Assembly: GCF_039536745.1 (NCBI RefSeq)
Contig: NZ_BAAAZE010000008.1
Span: forward strand, 62,001-126,000
Direction of reading: 5' to 3'
Length of the DNA stretch: 64,000 bases
Source of the DNA: Actimicrobium antarcticum
GTDB taxonomy: Bacteria > Pseudomonadota > Gammaproteobacteria > Burkholderiales > Burkholderiaceae_D
Of this stretch, positions 52,647-62,278 are shown in pieces. The position numbers and the translations under genes were made by a program. Every line of letters starts with the position of its first letter. Within the stretch, counting starts at the first letter, position 1. The notes under the pieces are model-generated. The model had not been told where the DNA came from. It was given only the letters and a program-made list of their open reading frames with translations, and searched no databases.

Positions 52647-53795
52647 ATGTCCTTACGTCTGTCTTCACGTCCGCCTTTACGTTTGCAATCGTTGTTGTTT
52701 GCCTTGCTGGCGACGGGCCATGCCCACGCCATGCAGACGGACATCGGGTCAACGCTGCCCGATTTGCCGCAACCGCATCGTGCTTCCGACGTGACCCGTT
52801 TCAAGGCGGATCCGGGTGGCTTTACGTTGGGTTACGACGCACCCGACCAGGGCTGGGGTGCCATCGCCAGCCGCCCGACCGGAACCGAAACAGCGCTGCA
52901 ACTCACGTATGGTTCCATTCTGGCCGAGAGCCTGGCTGCCGGCATTCATCTGGCGATACAACCACGCCAAAGTGAAGTAGTGCTCAACGGTGTCTATGAT
53001 CCCGTCAACGATTTACGGTTGCACATGGCCGTCGGTCAGCTACGCACCAGCACTACCTATCAATTTGTCTTTGGCGAATACGCCAGTAACGTGGCGCAAA
53101 ACAGCTATCTGCTTGACGTGCGCAAATACTGGCAGCCCGGTTCGTTGCTGCGTGATTTTGGCGCCAGTGTTTTTCAGGCCGGTGCGCGCGAGCATGGCGC
53201 CGAGCAGGCTTTGCTGGCGGATCGCCGCACCGAGCGGCTGGCCACCGGCAAGCAACAGGGTTACATGCTCAATCTGAGCCTGGCACCTTCGGACTATTCC
53301 ACACTGGAGCTAGGCCAGGGGGTCGATCGTGCCGAATACGGTATGGCCGATGGTGCAGAAAGCACTTCCGGCACCGCAGTGCGGCAAGCCAGCTTTACGC
53401 AGTATCTGGACAACTGCACGCGGGTGCGGGGCGGGGTTCGCAGCAGCGCGTCGACCGATGAAGTCCAGCTCGACTTGCATCGTGGCAGTTGGCAGGTCGG
53501 ATTGTCACGGCACACCAACCGCGATGGCGGCGAGAGCGCCACCGCCGTGACGATGGGCTATACGATAGCGCTCGGTGAAACGCGACGCAGCGCGCAAAAA
53601 TGCCGTTCAAAGCCGCGCAATGTCGCCAGTTTCTCGCCGATTTTCAAGGCCGCGACAGCGCGTCCTGCGACTTTGCCATCGGGATCGCTGGTGCAAGTCG
53701 ACACCACGGTGCCGGCGGCTACGGAAACCAATCCGCTGGCCGACGCTGAGGTGACCGACGCCGCCGTGAACTCCGCGATTCCAGTCAAACCTTAA
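52647..53795 (+). CDS. hypothetical secreted protein, beta-rich
   Basis: Not recognised. From the ATG at 52647 the product has 382 residues and a signal peptide (SLRLSSRPPLRLQSLLFALL, cleavage near AHA at about 29); an ATG at 52608 gives a longer, less signal-like start. The mature part alternates polar and hydrophobic residues with many Tyr/Gly/Thr and ends in a Pro/Ala-rich tail, consistent with a beta-barrel or beta-sandwich envelope protein. It converges on the CorA-family gene, overlapping its last 4 bp. Confidence 0.7.
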   Translation: MSLRLSSRPPLRLQSLLFALLATGHAHAMQTDIGSTLPDLPQPHRASDVTRFKADPGGFTLGYDAPDQGWGAIASRPTGTETALQLTYGSILAESLAAGIHLAIQPRQSEVVLNGVYDPVNDLRLHMAVGQLRTSTTYQFVFGEYASNVAQNSYLLDVRKYWQPGSLLRDFGASVFQAGAREHGAEQALLADRRTERLATGKQQGYMLNLSLAPSDYSTLELGQGVDRAEYGMADGAESTSGTAVRQASFTQYLDNCTRVRGGVRSSASTDEVQLDLHRGSWQVGLSRHTNRDGGESATAVTMGYTIALGETRRSAQKCRSKPRNVASFSPIFKAATARPATLPSGSLVQVDTTVPAATETNPLADAEVTDAAVNSAIPVKP

Positions 53796-54811
53796 CGGTC
53801 GCGCTGGGCCCGCAATGCGATCCAGCCGGCCACCAGCGTAATCGTCAGCACCAGCGCGACCACAACCCAGAATCCATACGGATGGTTGGCCAGCGGAATT
53901 GCACCCACGTTCATCCCCAGCAAGCCCGTGATGATATTGATCGGCAGCGCCAGTACGGTGACAATGGTCAACACGAACAGGCTGCGGTTGTTGCCTTCGT
54001 TGACGTCGGCGGCGATTTCTTCCTGCAGCAGTTTGATGCGCTCCTGGACCGACACCAGATCGCTCAGCACCACCGAAAACTCCTCAGTCGATTGCCGTAG
54101 ATCCTGCGAATCTTCCTCGGCGACCCATTGCGGCGGGCGTTGCAGCAAGCGGAACAGGGCGGCCGGTTCCGGTGCCAGCAAGCGTTGCAGCCGCACCAGC
54201 ACCCGACGCAGCGCGCCCAGTTTGGCGCGCCGGTGATTGAGCCGGCCCGCCAGCAAATTGTCTTCGATGTCATCGACCTTGCTGACGGCATCCCGCACGA
54301 TGCTCTCCAGTACATCGGCCTGATCGCGCAGCAAGTGCGTCAGCAGTTCCACCGATGAACGGATCGACTCGCCACCCTCGACCGCCCGACGCAAGCGTTC
54401 GATCGATTTCAGTGGTGTGCGTCGTACGCTGATGACCACATGCTTGGACACGCTGATCCAGACTGTCGAGGTATCCGATGGCTGGAATGAAAAATTGTGC
54501 AGTACATCGTTGACCACGGCGACTAGCGTGTTTTCAGCCATTTCGATGCGGGTCGAGCGCGAGCCTTCGTGCAGCGCTTCGTAGAATTCATCGACCACGC
54601 CGGTATGTTCGGTGATCCACTTTTCGCTGGCGGTATGGCTCAGATTGAAATGCAGCCAGATGAATTCGGTTGAATCCAGCGTGCGCGAGGCGCGTAACCA
54701 GTCGGCCGCTTCATGCGAGCCGATGACCGTGGCCGGCCGGGCCGATTCGAACACATAGCCCCAGATCAGGCCGGATTGATCGGAGCCATAGGTAGGTGCA
54801 GGCGTGACCAT
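53792..54811 (-). CDS. CorA-family transporter (ZntB-like)
   Basis: A cation transporter of the MIT superfamily, 339 residues from the ATG at 54811; the open frame to 55078 adds an unrelated stretch. A large cytoplasmic funnel with long helices (FSVVLSDLVSVQERIKLLQE) leads to two C-terminal membrane segments. The signature GMN lies in GLLGMNVGAIPLANHP, and the last segment ends in RAQRDR. The GMNVGAIPL form is close to the ZntB (zinc) rather than CorA (magnesium) branch. Substrate is inferred. Confidence 0.9.
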   Translation of the reverse strand: MVTPAPTYGSDQSGLIWGYVFESARPATVIGSHEAADWLRASRTLDSTEFIWLHFNLSHTASEKWITEHTGVVDEFYEALHEGSRSTRIEMAENTLVAVVNDVLHNFSFQPSDTSTVWISVSKHVVISVRRTPLKSIERLRRAVEGGESIRSSVELLTHLLRDQADVLESIVRDAVSKVDDIEDNLLAGRLNHRRAKLGALRRVLVRLQRLLAPEPAALFRLLQRPPQWVAEEDSQDLRQSTEEFSVVLSDLVSVQERIKLLQEEIAADVNEGNNRSLFVLTIVTVLALPINIITGLLGMNVGAIPLANHPYGFWVVVALVLTITLVAGWIALRAQRDR

Positions 54812-55119
54812 GAAAGAAGCTCCGTGTGAGGATGGAACGGCGAAACGCCGGGCAGCCAGGGACTGCCAGCGGTGGATTCTGCCACAGCCAATGTGGCGCA
54901 AGTGATTGTTGCGACGGTTGGGTGTGTTCGCGTACAGACATGTCCACCCCGAAAGCGCATCGTGCATCGCCTGATGCAATGCTGTAATCAATAATGCGAC
55001 ATGTAACATCGGCGTAGCGAGGCAACTTTCGGCCGTACCTTGAGGCGTATCCTGTGACGCTACTGGTGGCACTGTCACTCGGTCATCGGGGCCAACCCAT
55101 ACTCTTTCGAGGACGCATC

Positions 55120-56052
55120 ATGAACAAATCCATCGCCGCGACGCTGTTGCTGGGAATTATGGGCATTGCAGGCCTGTTTGCCGGCGCTGCCCATGCCGGT
55201 GAAATCGATATCTACGAACATCCCGATTTTGGTGGCCGCGCAATCGCACTGCGCGACGCGACACCGAGCCTGGGCCGGGTTGGCTTCAACGACCGTGCCT
55301 CCAGTGTGGTGGTGCGTGGCGGAAAATGGGAAGTCTGTAGCGACGATGAGTTCAATGGATATTGCGCCATTCTCGATCGGGGCGAATACCGCCGTCTCGA
55401 CGGGCGCCTGAATGATCGCATTTCGTCTGCACGTGAGGTTGACGGTCGTGACCGCGATCGGGATGAGGATGGCCGGCCGCGTCATCGTGGCGGCTGGGAG
55501 CGCGGCGGACAGGACCGCGGTGCCAGCGTGACGCTGTTTTCCGAGGAAGGAATGCGCGGTCGCAGCATGTCGGTGACGAACAATGTCGTGACCTTGTCCG
55601 ACGCGAATTTCAACGACACTGCTGCCTCGATGGTGATTGAAGGTGGTTACTGGGAATTGTGTTCCGACCGCGATTTTCGTGGTCAGTGCCGGGTCCTGGG
55701 GCCGGGCCAGTACCGTCGCCTTGAGCCTGGTCTGTACCGTTCGCTCAGCTCGTTGCGCGTCGCGCAACAGGCCGGTCGCGGCGGCTACCAACAACCGCAA
55801 CAGCAACCCGGTGTCGAACTGTTCACGGCACCCGGCTTTGGTGGCAACCGCTACCTGATGACGCAGGACCTCGACAACTTCAGCCGCAACGGTTTCAACG
55901 ACCAGATCAATTCCTTCGTCATCACGGGCGGGCAATGGGAAATGTGCGTGGACGCCGGCTTCCGTGGTCAGTGCGTCGTGTTTGGTCCCGGAAAATATGC
56001 CAACCTCGGACGGCTATCCGGGCAATTGTCTTCCATGCGCAGGGTCGATTAA
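55120..56052 (+). CDS. secreted triple beta/gamma-crystallin domain protein
   Basis: A signal peptide (MNKSIAATLLLGIMGIAGLF, cleavage near AHA at about 26) is followed by three beta/gamma-crystallin-like domains at about residues 28-110, 135-220 and 235-310. Each starts with the motif IDIYEHPDFGGRA / VTLFSEEGMRGRS / VELFTAPGFGGNR. Each also has a W-E-x-C strand (GKWEVCSDDEFNG, GYWELCSDRDFRG, GQWEMCVDAGFRG). Charged (RDRDRDEDGRPRHRGGW) and Gln-rich linkers separate them. The fold often binds calcium; D/N-N-x-x-S/T-S sites are partly visible (NDRASSV, NDTAASM, NDQINSF). GAGG precedes the ATG. Confidence 0.88.
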   Translation: MNKSIAATLLLGIMGIAGLFAGAAHAGEIDIYEHPDFGGRAIALRDATPSLGRVGFNDRASSVVVRGGKWEVCSDDEFNGYCAILDRGEYRRLDGRLNDRISSAREVDGRDRDRDEDGRPRHRGGWERGGQDRGASVTLFSEEGMRGRSMSVTNNVVTLSDANFNDTAASMVIEGGYWELCSDRDFRGQCRVLGPGQYRRLEPGLYRSLSSLRVAQQAGRGGYQQPQQQPGVELFTAPGFGGNRYLMTQDLDNFSRNGFNDQINSFVITGGQWEMCVDAGFRGQCVVFGPGKYANLGRLSGQLSSMRRVD

Positions 56053-56193
56053 GTCGTGCATCATCGGCGCGCCGGAAAGGCAACGTAGCAGAGCTAGCGC
56101 ATGTGGGGCTGCACCGCCCGACATGCGCCAATATCGTAGTGCGCCCGTTGTGCCGACTAGCGCATTCTTGCCAAGCTTACATAAAGGATCGCG

Positions 56194-57081
56194 ATGACCG
56201 TATCAAAATGCATCAACCTGGCCGGCAGCGTGCTGCTGCTCTGCTTGTGCGGCGCAACAGACGCGCAGGCTGCTCCGGAATCTGCGTCTGCTATCAGCCT
56301 GCGCGCCAAATACGCTGAACTGACGTCGAAACTGACGAGTAATCAGTTCAAGCGCCCTTTAGTACTGGAGTCCAGCGAAACGCCGGACACGCTCAAGGGG
56401 GATATCTATGCGCTGGTCGATCATCCCTTTACGGAAGTCAGCACGGTACTTAACGGACCATCGCGCTGGTGCGATGTATTGATCCTGCACCTCAATACCA
56501 AGTACTGTCGCGCTGCCAACAGCGACGCAGGCACCACGCTCAATGTCAGCGTCGGCAAGAAAGACGACCAACAGCTCGACGCTGCCTACCGGGTCAATTT
56601 TTTGTACCGGCAGGGGACATCTGCACCGACGTATTTTGATACGCGGCTGGATGCAAAAAAGGGTCCGCTCGGTACCAGCAATTACCGCATCATGCTGGAA
56701 GCGGTTGAGGTTCCCGGCAACAAGACCTTCCTGCACCTGACCTACTCCTACACGTTTGGCTTCACCAGCAAGATCGCCATGCAGGCGTATCTGTCGACGG
56801 TCGGCAGCGACAAGGTCGGCTTTACCAGCAATGGCAAACAGGCCGACGGCCAGCCCGATTACATCGGTGGGATGCGCGGCGTGGTCGAGCGCAATACGAT
56901 GCGCTACTACCTGGCCATCGATAGCTATCTGGACGCGCCCGCTGCCGCGCAAGTTGACACGCGCTTACAGGGCTGGTTCGCTGCGACCGAAGAGTATCCA
57001 CTGCAACTGCATGAGGTCGAGCGCAGCGATTACCTGGCCATGAAGCGTCACGAAATCGAGCGGCAGAAGACGGCGCAGTAA
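56194..57081 (+). CDS. hypothetical exported protein
   Basis: Not recognised. The 295-residue product has a signal peptide (KCINLAGSVLLLCLCGATDA, cleavage after AQA at about 27) and no further membrane segment, so it is periplasmic or outer-membrane associated. The body has one cysteine pair (WCDVLILHLNTKYC), which could form a disulfide, and many beta-prone segments (FLHLTYSYTFGFTSK). The start has AAAGGATCGCG upstream. It is convergent with the FtsH-like gene 27 bp away. Confidence 0.75.
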   Translation: MTVSKCINLAGSVLLLCLCGATDAQAAPESASAISLRAKYAELTSKLTSNQFKRPLVLESSETPDTLKGDIYALVDHPFTEVSTVLNGPSRWCDVLILHLNTKYCRAANSDAGTTLNVSVGKKDDQQLDAAYRVNFLYRQGTSAPTYFDTRLDAKKGPLGTSNYRIMLEAVEVPGNKTFLHLTYSYTFGFTSKIAMQAYLSTVGSDKVGFTSNGKQADGQPDYIGGMRGVVERNTMRYYLAIDSYLDAPAAAQVDTRLQGWFAATEEYPLQLHEVERSDYLAMKRHEIERQKTAQ

Positions 57082-57108
57082 CAAGGCACTACGCCGATCG
57101 GTGGCCGT

Positions 57109-59055
57109 TCAGGCCGGCTGCGCTTCCGCTAGCGAGGGCGTGTCATCGCATCGCGCTGGCAGGCATTCGGCCAGCAATACAAAGACTTCCTCCTTCGATA
57201 GCACATAGCGTTCCATCAGCACATCTTTGAGCGCGTCGATGGTCTCGCGGTGCGGTTGCATTGCTGCCAGCGCGGCACTGTAGAGTTCATCGGCCTTGGC
57301 TTCGACCTGCTTCAGCATCTCGTCGCTGTGCGACCCTTCGGGCCGTAGCTGTGCATAGTCCAGTTTCGAGCGTGAATACATCGACAGGCGCGACACCATC
57401 AGGTTGAGCAATCGGGTCGCCTTTTCGATGTCGTTCATGCTGCCTACCGAGATCCCGCGCTCGCCGTAAAACAGCTGCTCTGCCGCGACCCCGCCATACA
57501 GCTGGATCACATCCTGCTCCATGTCTTCCAGCGTTTTCAGCGGTGCATCGTCGGCCGATTGCAGCACATAGCCCAGTGCATTGAGTTTCGAGACCGACTC
57601 GGTGCTGATCTTCAGCAAGTCGGAGCGTGCCTTGATGACGTCCAGGGGCAACCCTTGCCGCAATAGCGGATCGATCTGCATCAGGAAATGACCGAGTTCA
57701 TGGATCGCCACCCGTTCGCGCTGGCGGTTCTTTTCGGCGCTGGTGGCGCGGTCGGTCAGGCCGATGGTGGCGCGTTCGAAGGCACGTACCAGCACGTCGG
57801 TGGTGATCACGCAGGATTGCTGGATCGCGATCCGGCTGGCGCAATCGACCACGGTTTCCAGCAGCGCCGGACTGAGGTTGGCGGTGACGCGCGCCACATG
57901 GTCGAGGTCGAGGTCATTGCGATCGATGCAGTCATCGGCTTTGCGTGACAACAGTACCTGCAGGATGTCGCGCCGTTCGGTCTGGTTCGGCAAGCGAAAA
58001 TTGATCTTCACCGAAAAGCGCCGCAGCATTGCTTCATCCATCTCGGTCGAGGCGTCATCGAAGTTCGATGCCACCACCCAGATCACGCCAGCGCCTTCGC
58101 CGCTCTGGATGCCGTCGAGCAGCCCGAGCAAGGTGTTGGCAGTATCGTCTTCCCATTTCTTGTCACTACGTCCGCGTGGCATGAACAGCCCCTGCGCTTC
58201 GTCCAGAAAAATAATGCAGTTGCCCTGCTTGCAGGCTTTCTTGTAAATGCGCTGTAGCGCATTCGAGCCGCCGCCGACCAGGCCGGATTCCAGTCCGGAG
58301 CCGGAGGCCTGGATCAAGGCCACATCGAGTCGCTTGGCCAGATAGCCGACCAGCCTGGTCTTGCCGGTGCCGGCAGGTCCGCTCAGCATCACATTGAACG
58401 GTTTGTCGATGTTGTGCGCGCGGTACAGGCTGCGGTTGCGGATCATGTCTTCCAGATGCGCGACTTCCTGTTTGATATCGGCCATGCCGATCAGGTCATC
58501 CATGGAGCCTTTGATATCGGCGGGCTTCGTGATGCCGGCTTTCGCGCCCATGCCCGGCATGCCATTTTTGACTGCGAAGCACAGGAACAGCATGATGCCC
58601 AGCGTCAGGATGCTGAACAGGTTCTTGATGAGATAGTTTTCGACGGCTTCCAGCGGACTCTTGCCGGTACTGAGAATGCTGGCGTGCGCGGCCAGGAAAT
58701 CGTCTTTTGCCATCGCATACGGAATGCCATTTTTCAGCAGGATCTCGCGTTCGATGCCGATGTGGGTATTGATCGGCACCTTCACTGCGTGGATCTGCTG
58801 TTCATCCTTGTACTTGAAGACATATCGTGGAAAATCGGCCAACGGTTGCGCTATCAAGACGTACTCGATGCGTGCGCGATTGGCGACCAGCGCCGTAATT
58901 TCGGCGACATTCTGCGTCTGCACTACCGAGATGGCTTCCTGGGAGGGCGCGGGTTTGACATTATTGAAAGTCATTGCCAGCAGGGCGATCAGCAGGAGCA
59001 CCAAAGGCAGGTAAAAGCGCTTGAACGATTGATGCAACTTTGCAAAGTTGGGCAT
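57109..59055 (-). CDS. divergent FtsH-like AAA+ zinc metalloprotease
   Basis: A membrane AAA+ protease of 648 residues. Membrane segments are at about 14-30 and 142-163, with a small periplasmic domain between, as in FtsH. The ATPase has Walker A GPAGTGKT at 226-233, Walker B IIFLDEAQ at 281-288 and an arginine region MDEAMLRRF. The peptidase keeps HELGH (452-456) and the third zinc ligand in NDIEKAT (541-547). It deviates from canonical FtsH (GPPGTGKT, FIDEIDA, HEAGHA), so it is a paralogue, not the housekeeping enzyme. It stands alone; no HflKC or rrmJ neighbour is seen. Confidence 0.88.
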   Translation of the reverse strand: MPNFAKLHQSFKRFYLPLVLLLIALLAMTFNNVKPAPSQEAISVVQTQNVAEITALVANRARIEYVLIAQPLADFPRYVFKYKDEQQIHAVKVPINTHIGIEREILLKNGIPYAMAKDDFLAAHASILSTGKSPLEAVENYLIKNLFSILTLGIMLFLCFAVKNGMPGMGAKAGITKPADIKGSMDDLIGMADIKQEVAHLEDMIRNRSLYRAHNIDKPFNVMLSGPAGTGKTRLVGYLAKRLDVALIQASGSGLESGLVGGGSNALQRIYKKACKQGNCIIFLDEAQGLFMPRGRSDKKWEDDTANTLLGLLDGIQSGEGAGVIWVVASNFDDASTEMDEAMLRRFSVKINFRLPNQTERRDILQVLLSRKADDCIDRNDLDLDHVARVTANLSPALLETVVDCASRIAIQQSCVITTDVLVRAFERATIGLTDRATSAEKNRQRERVAIHELGHFLMQIDPLLRQGLPLDVIKARSDLLKISTESVSKLNALGYVLQSADDAPLKTLEDMEQDVIQLYGGVAAEQLFYGERGISVGSMNDIEKATRLLNLMVSRLSMYSRSKLDYAQLRPEGSHSDEMLKQVEAKADELYSAALAAMQPHRETIDALKDVLMERYVLSKEEVFVLLAECLPARCDDTPSLAEAQPA

Positions 59056-59285
59056 GCTGGACTCGGGATAAGAGGGAAAAATAGCGCTGTTCGCATGACG
59101 TTAAACCCACCGTCGGTGCCCGTGGATGTTCCGCTGCAACATCGCTGTACTTTACGCGTTTCGCGGCGAGCCGGTATGTCTACCTGATGGAATTGACCCG
59201 TTTGCAATGATGTTTGACAAACTTGTACAAACGTTACGCCGAGCAGGCCTGTAACGAGCCTGTCACACGCCAGGAGTAACCTGAA

Positions 59286-59301
59286 ATTTCCACAAGGAAA
59301 T
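59286..59301. promoter_or_regulatory. inverted repeat upstream of the chemoreceptor gene
   Basis: ATTTCC-ACAA-GGAAAT, a perfect 6-bp dyad 17 bp before the start codon. It overlaps the ribosome-binding region, so it might control translation or bind a regulator. Confidence 0.35.
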
Positions 59302-59318
59302 ATGAGAGCACTGTTGAC

Positions 59319-60896
59319 ATGCCTACCTATCAGTTCAACATCACGACCCGCCTGATCCTGTCTTTTGCTACCGTTTTACTGGTTATGGCGGCGATCACTG
59401 CGGTGGCACTGTGGCGTTTGCAAGCCGCGTATGACATGACTGATTACCTGGTCAACCGCAAACTGGCAACTCAGCAGCTGGCCGCCGACTGGCTGGGTGC
59501 GGTCAGCCTGAACAGCGTGCGGGCCATTGCGATAGCGAAGAGTGACAGTCTGGAACTGGAAGAATATTTTGCCAGCCAGCTCAGCGTGGGCGACAAGGAA
59601 ATTGCCGTCTTGCGCACCGCCTTGCAGGGCTCGGCGATCACTGCCGAAGAAACTGCGCTACTGGCAGCGATCGACCTGCAACGCAGCCGCTATCTGGCGG
59701 TGCGCACAGAGGTCTTCAAGCTGAAATCAATCGGCAAGACGCAGGATGTCGAACAACAGGTCAAGCGCAACATGGAGCCGGCGCAACTGGCGAGCCTGCA
59801 AGGTATCCGTCAAGTGCTGGATAACCAGAAAATCCAGGCGAAACAGATCGCCGACGACAGCGAACGGCTCTATCGCACCAGCATCCTGCTACTGATCGGA
59901 CTGGGTGTACTCAGCATTGCGCTCGGTGTGTTGTGTGCCTGGTTGCTCATTCGCAGTCTGGTGCGGCCACTCCGGCATGCCATCGGGATTGCGGCGCAGG
60001 TCGCGAGCGGCGATCTCGCCATCGAGAGCCAGCCGCGCCGTGGCGATGAGGTCGGTGCTTTGCTGATGTCGCTGGAACAAATGGCGGCAAGTCTGGCCGG
60101 TACTGTCGGCAATGTCCGTCATGGCATCGTCGCCATGGATGCCACCGCACAGCAAATGTCGATCGACAATGTTCATCTGTCTGACCGGACCGTGTTGCAG
60201 GCAGAGTCGCTGCAGGATGCGGCCAGCTCGATCGAACAACTGAGCGCGGCGGTCCGGCAAAATGCGGCCAGCGCATTGCAGGCCAATGGTCTGGCGACCT
60301 CGGCTGCCGACAACGCCAATCAAGGTGGTCAACAAATTGGCCAACTGGTAACGACCATGACCAGCATTGCCAAGAGTTCGGCACGCATGGGTGACATTAT
60401 CGGCGTGATCGACGGCATCGCGTTCCAGACCAATATCCTGGCGCTCAATGCCGCCGTTGAGGCTGCCAGGGCGGGGGATCACGGGCGAGGTTTTGCCGTC
60501 GTTGCCGCAGAGGTACGGGCGCTGGCCCAACGTTCTGCTGCGGCCGCACGTGAAATCAAGGCGCTGATTCAGCAATCCGTCGACTGCGTGACGCTCGGCA
60601 GTCGCCACGTCCACAGTGCTGGTCAGACCATCGATGCCATTGTCACTTCGTCGCGCGAGGTCGCCACGATCGTCGGGCAAATCACCGATGCCAGTCACCA
60701 GCAACACATCGGTATCGAGCAAGTCAATCTGGCCGTGGCAGAGATCGATGCGGCGACCCAACAGAATGCTGCACTGGTGCGGGAAGCCGCAGCCAATGCC
60801 GCAGAGCTGCAACGGCAAAGCCAGCAATTGCGTGCGGCGATCGGTTTCTTTTCTGCCGCGCAAACCGGCTCGGCGCCGCTCAGGCTGGCGGCCTGA
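59319..60896 (+). CDS. methyl-accepting chemotaxis protein
   Basis: An inner-membrane chemoreceptor of 525 residues. TM1 is about 12-33; a four-helix-bundle ligand domain of about 150 residues follows (YDMTDYLVNRKLATQQLAAD). TM2 is near 188-210, then comes HAMP (RSLVRPLRHAIGIAAQVASG). The signalling domain has the conserved hairpin VIDGIAFQTNILALNAAVEA followed by ARAGDHGRGFAVVAAEVRAL. No C-terminal CheR-binding pentapeptide is present (it ends APLRLAA). The ligand is unknown, and no chemotaxis genes adjoin it. Confidence 0.94.
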   Translation: MPTYQFNITTRLILSFATVLLVMAAITAVALWRLQAAYDMTDYLVNRKLATQQLAADWLGAVSLNSVRAIAIAKSDSLELEEYFASQLSVGDKEIAVLRTALQGSAITAEETALLAAIDLQRSRYLAVRTEVFKLKSIGKTQDVEQQVKRNMEPAQLASLQGIRQVLDNQKIQAKQIADDSERLYRTSILLLIGLGVLSIALGVLCAWLLIRSLVRPLRHAIGIAAQVASGDLAIESQPRRGDEVGALLMSLEQMAASLAGTVGNVRHGIVAMDATAQQMSIDNVHLSDRTVLQAESLQDAASSIEQLSAAVRQNAASALQANGLATSAADNANQGGQQIGQLVTTMTSIAKSSARMGDIIGVIDGIAFQTNILALNAAVEAARAGDHGRGFAVVAAEVRALAQRSAAAAREIKALIQQSVDCVTLGSRHVHSAGQTIDAIVTSSREVATIVGQITDASHQQHIGIEQVNLAVAEIDAATQQNAALVREAAANAAELQRQSQQLRAAIGFFSAAQTGSAPLRLAA

Positions 60897-60930
60897 TGTG
60901 CCGGATGGACTGCCCCGGTCAGGCACGTTG

Positions 60931-61821
60931 TCAGCGGGTCGGCAACTGTTGACGCCACTGCGTCAGGTAGGTGGCAATCGCCGCCGGGCTGGACATCTGC
61001 GGATACGAATGCGCTACCGCTTCGCCCTTGGGGGCGGTTTTCTGGTCACGTAATTCCCAGCTGGTAATGAGCCGGGTTGACCGGTTGAATGCATCGTCGA
61101 ACGAGCTGCTGAGGGGCAGCGATTCCTTGAAAAACGCACGGCCAAAATACGTAAAGTCATTGTCATCGGCGCAGCCGAATGAACTGCGATCCTGACGTGC
61201 TGCAGTGATGATGAGGGTGTGGTCATCCTTTAACGGTGCAATAAAACCTCCGGCGTAACAAGCCGAGACCACGATGACTTTCCAGCGTATCTGCTGTTGC
61301 TTGAGCAGTGACGCCAGCTCCTTCGCAGGCAAGCCGGGCAAGTCCATGCCGAACTGTCCCAGTACCAGTTCATGGGTTGGTGAGCCATGGCTGGTGAGGA
61401 ACAGGAACAGGATGTCTTTGTTGCGGTCCATCCGCGCGGCGATGGTTTGCAAGGCGGCGCGCAGACTGGTACGCGTTGCCATCGGGTTGGTTTCGACGGT
61501 CGTGCGGCTATTGATCAGCGACAGCGAACGGCCACGGGTGCCGAAGTCACGATCGAACTGGTTGCGCACGAATTCCACCTCGCGCCGAAAAACTTCCTGT
61601 GTGCCATCACCGGCCACACCCAGAAAATACATGCCGATACGCGCTGGATCGGTGGGAGCGATGGCGGCCAACGCCCGGTCCAGCAGGGGACGCTGGACGT
61701 AAAGTGCCGACTCGACCTTGCGTTCGATGAGTGCTTGCTCGGCGTTGGTTTGCGCCAGCGCCTGGGCATTGACTACCAATAGCAGCAGCGACAAAAGGAA
61801 CTGCAGGAAAAGTGATGGCAT
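60931..61821 (-). CDS. C13 family (legumain-like) cysteine peptidase
   Basis: A secreted peptidase of 296 residues with a signal peptide (SLFLQFLLSLLLLVVNAQAL, cleavage near residue 23). The catalytic dyad is readable: His145 in FLTSHGSPTHE and Cys188 in VIVVSACYAGGF, both in the clan CD arrangement (strand-HG and strand-xAC). Bacterial C13 peptidases are known in proteobacteria, but substrates are largely unassigned. The gene stands apart from the chemoreceptor gene by 34 bp, convergent. Confidence 0.9.
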   Translation of the reverse strand: MPSLFLQFLLSLLLLVVNAQALAQTNAEQALIERKVESALYVQRPLLDRALAAIAPTDPARIGMYFLGVAGDGTQEVFRREVEFVRNQFDRDFGTRGRSLSLINSRTTVETNPMATRTSLRAALQTIAARMDRNKDILFLFLTSHGSPTHELVLGQFGMDLPGLPAKELASLLKQQQIRWKVIVVSACYAGGFIAPLKDDHTLIITAARQDRSSFGCADDNDFTYFGRAFFKESLPLSSSFDDAFNRSTRLITSWELRDQKTAPKGEAVAHSYPQMSSPAAIATYLTQWRQQLPTR

Positions 61822-61981
61822 TGTGCATTCGAGTGGTTGGATCTGTATGACTAGACATTAACAGATCCATCAAAACGAATACGTGCCCGGGAATGCGGAT
61901 ACCGTGTTGACGTCGCCGACGTATCAATTGGGTAACGCCGATTGGCCATCGGATACGGACTGGTTCGCGGTAAGGGTGCGC

Positions 61982-62212
61982 TCAGCAGTCGCTGGTCAAT
62001 CCCGTGATGGCGTACCCTTTCGCATTGATCTGTTCTTCCGCCGCATCGATACCGTAGGCAGTGCGTGCTTGCTGGTCGCCCAGCTCCATGCCACGTGCCA
62101 CGTCCAGCCATTCGCTGTTGACGACTTCATCAGGAATGACCTTGCCTTCGGGCACGGCAAGATAGGAAAAATGGCCTTCGGATTCTGTCCGCTGAAACAG
62201 GTCGATGCGCAT
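61982..62212 (-). CDS. DUF6139 family protein
   Basis: A 76-residue protein readable as MRIDLFQRTESEGHFSYLAV then PEGKVIPDEVVNSEWLDVAR, ending with GYAITGLTSDC. Short proteins with this MRxDxxxRxExxGxFSYLAVPxGKxIPxE start are recorded in betaproteobacteria as DUF6139. Function is unknown. It is cytoplasmic and acidic. The start has no strong ribosome binding site; an AAGGACATACC leader lies 5-10 bp upstream. Confidence 0.8.
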   Translation of the reverse strand: MRIDLFQRTESEGHFSYLAVPEGKVIPDEVVNSEWLDVARGMELGDQQARTAYGIDAAEEQINAKGYAITGLTSDC

Positions 62213-62278
62213 GGTATGTCCTTGTTGAAGTGAAAGTAAACGTCAGACCCGATGCATGGCAAAAGGTTGCCATTAATG

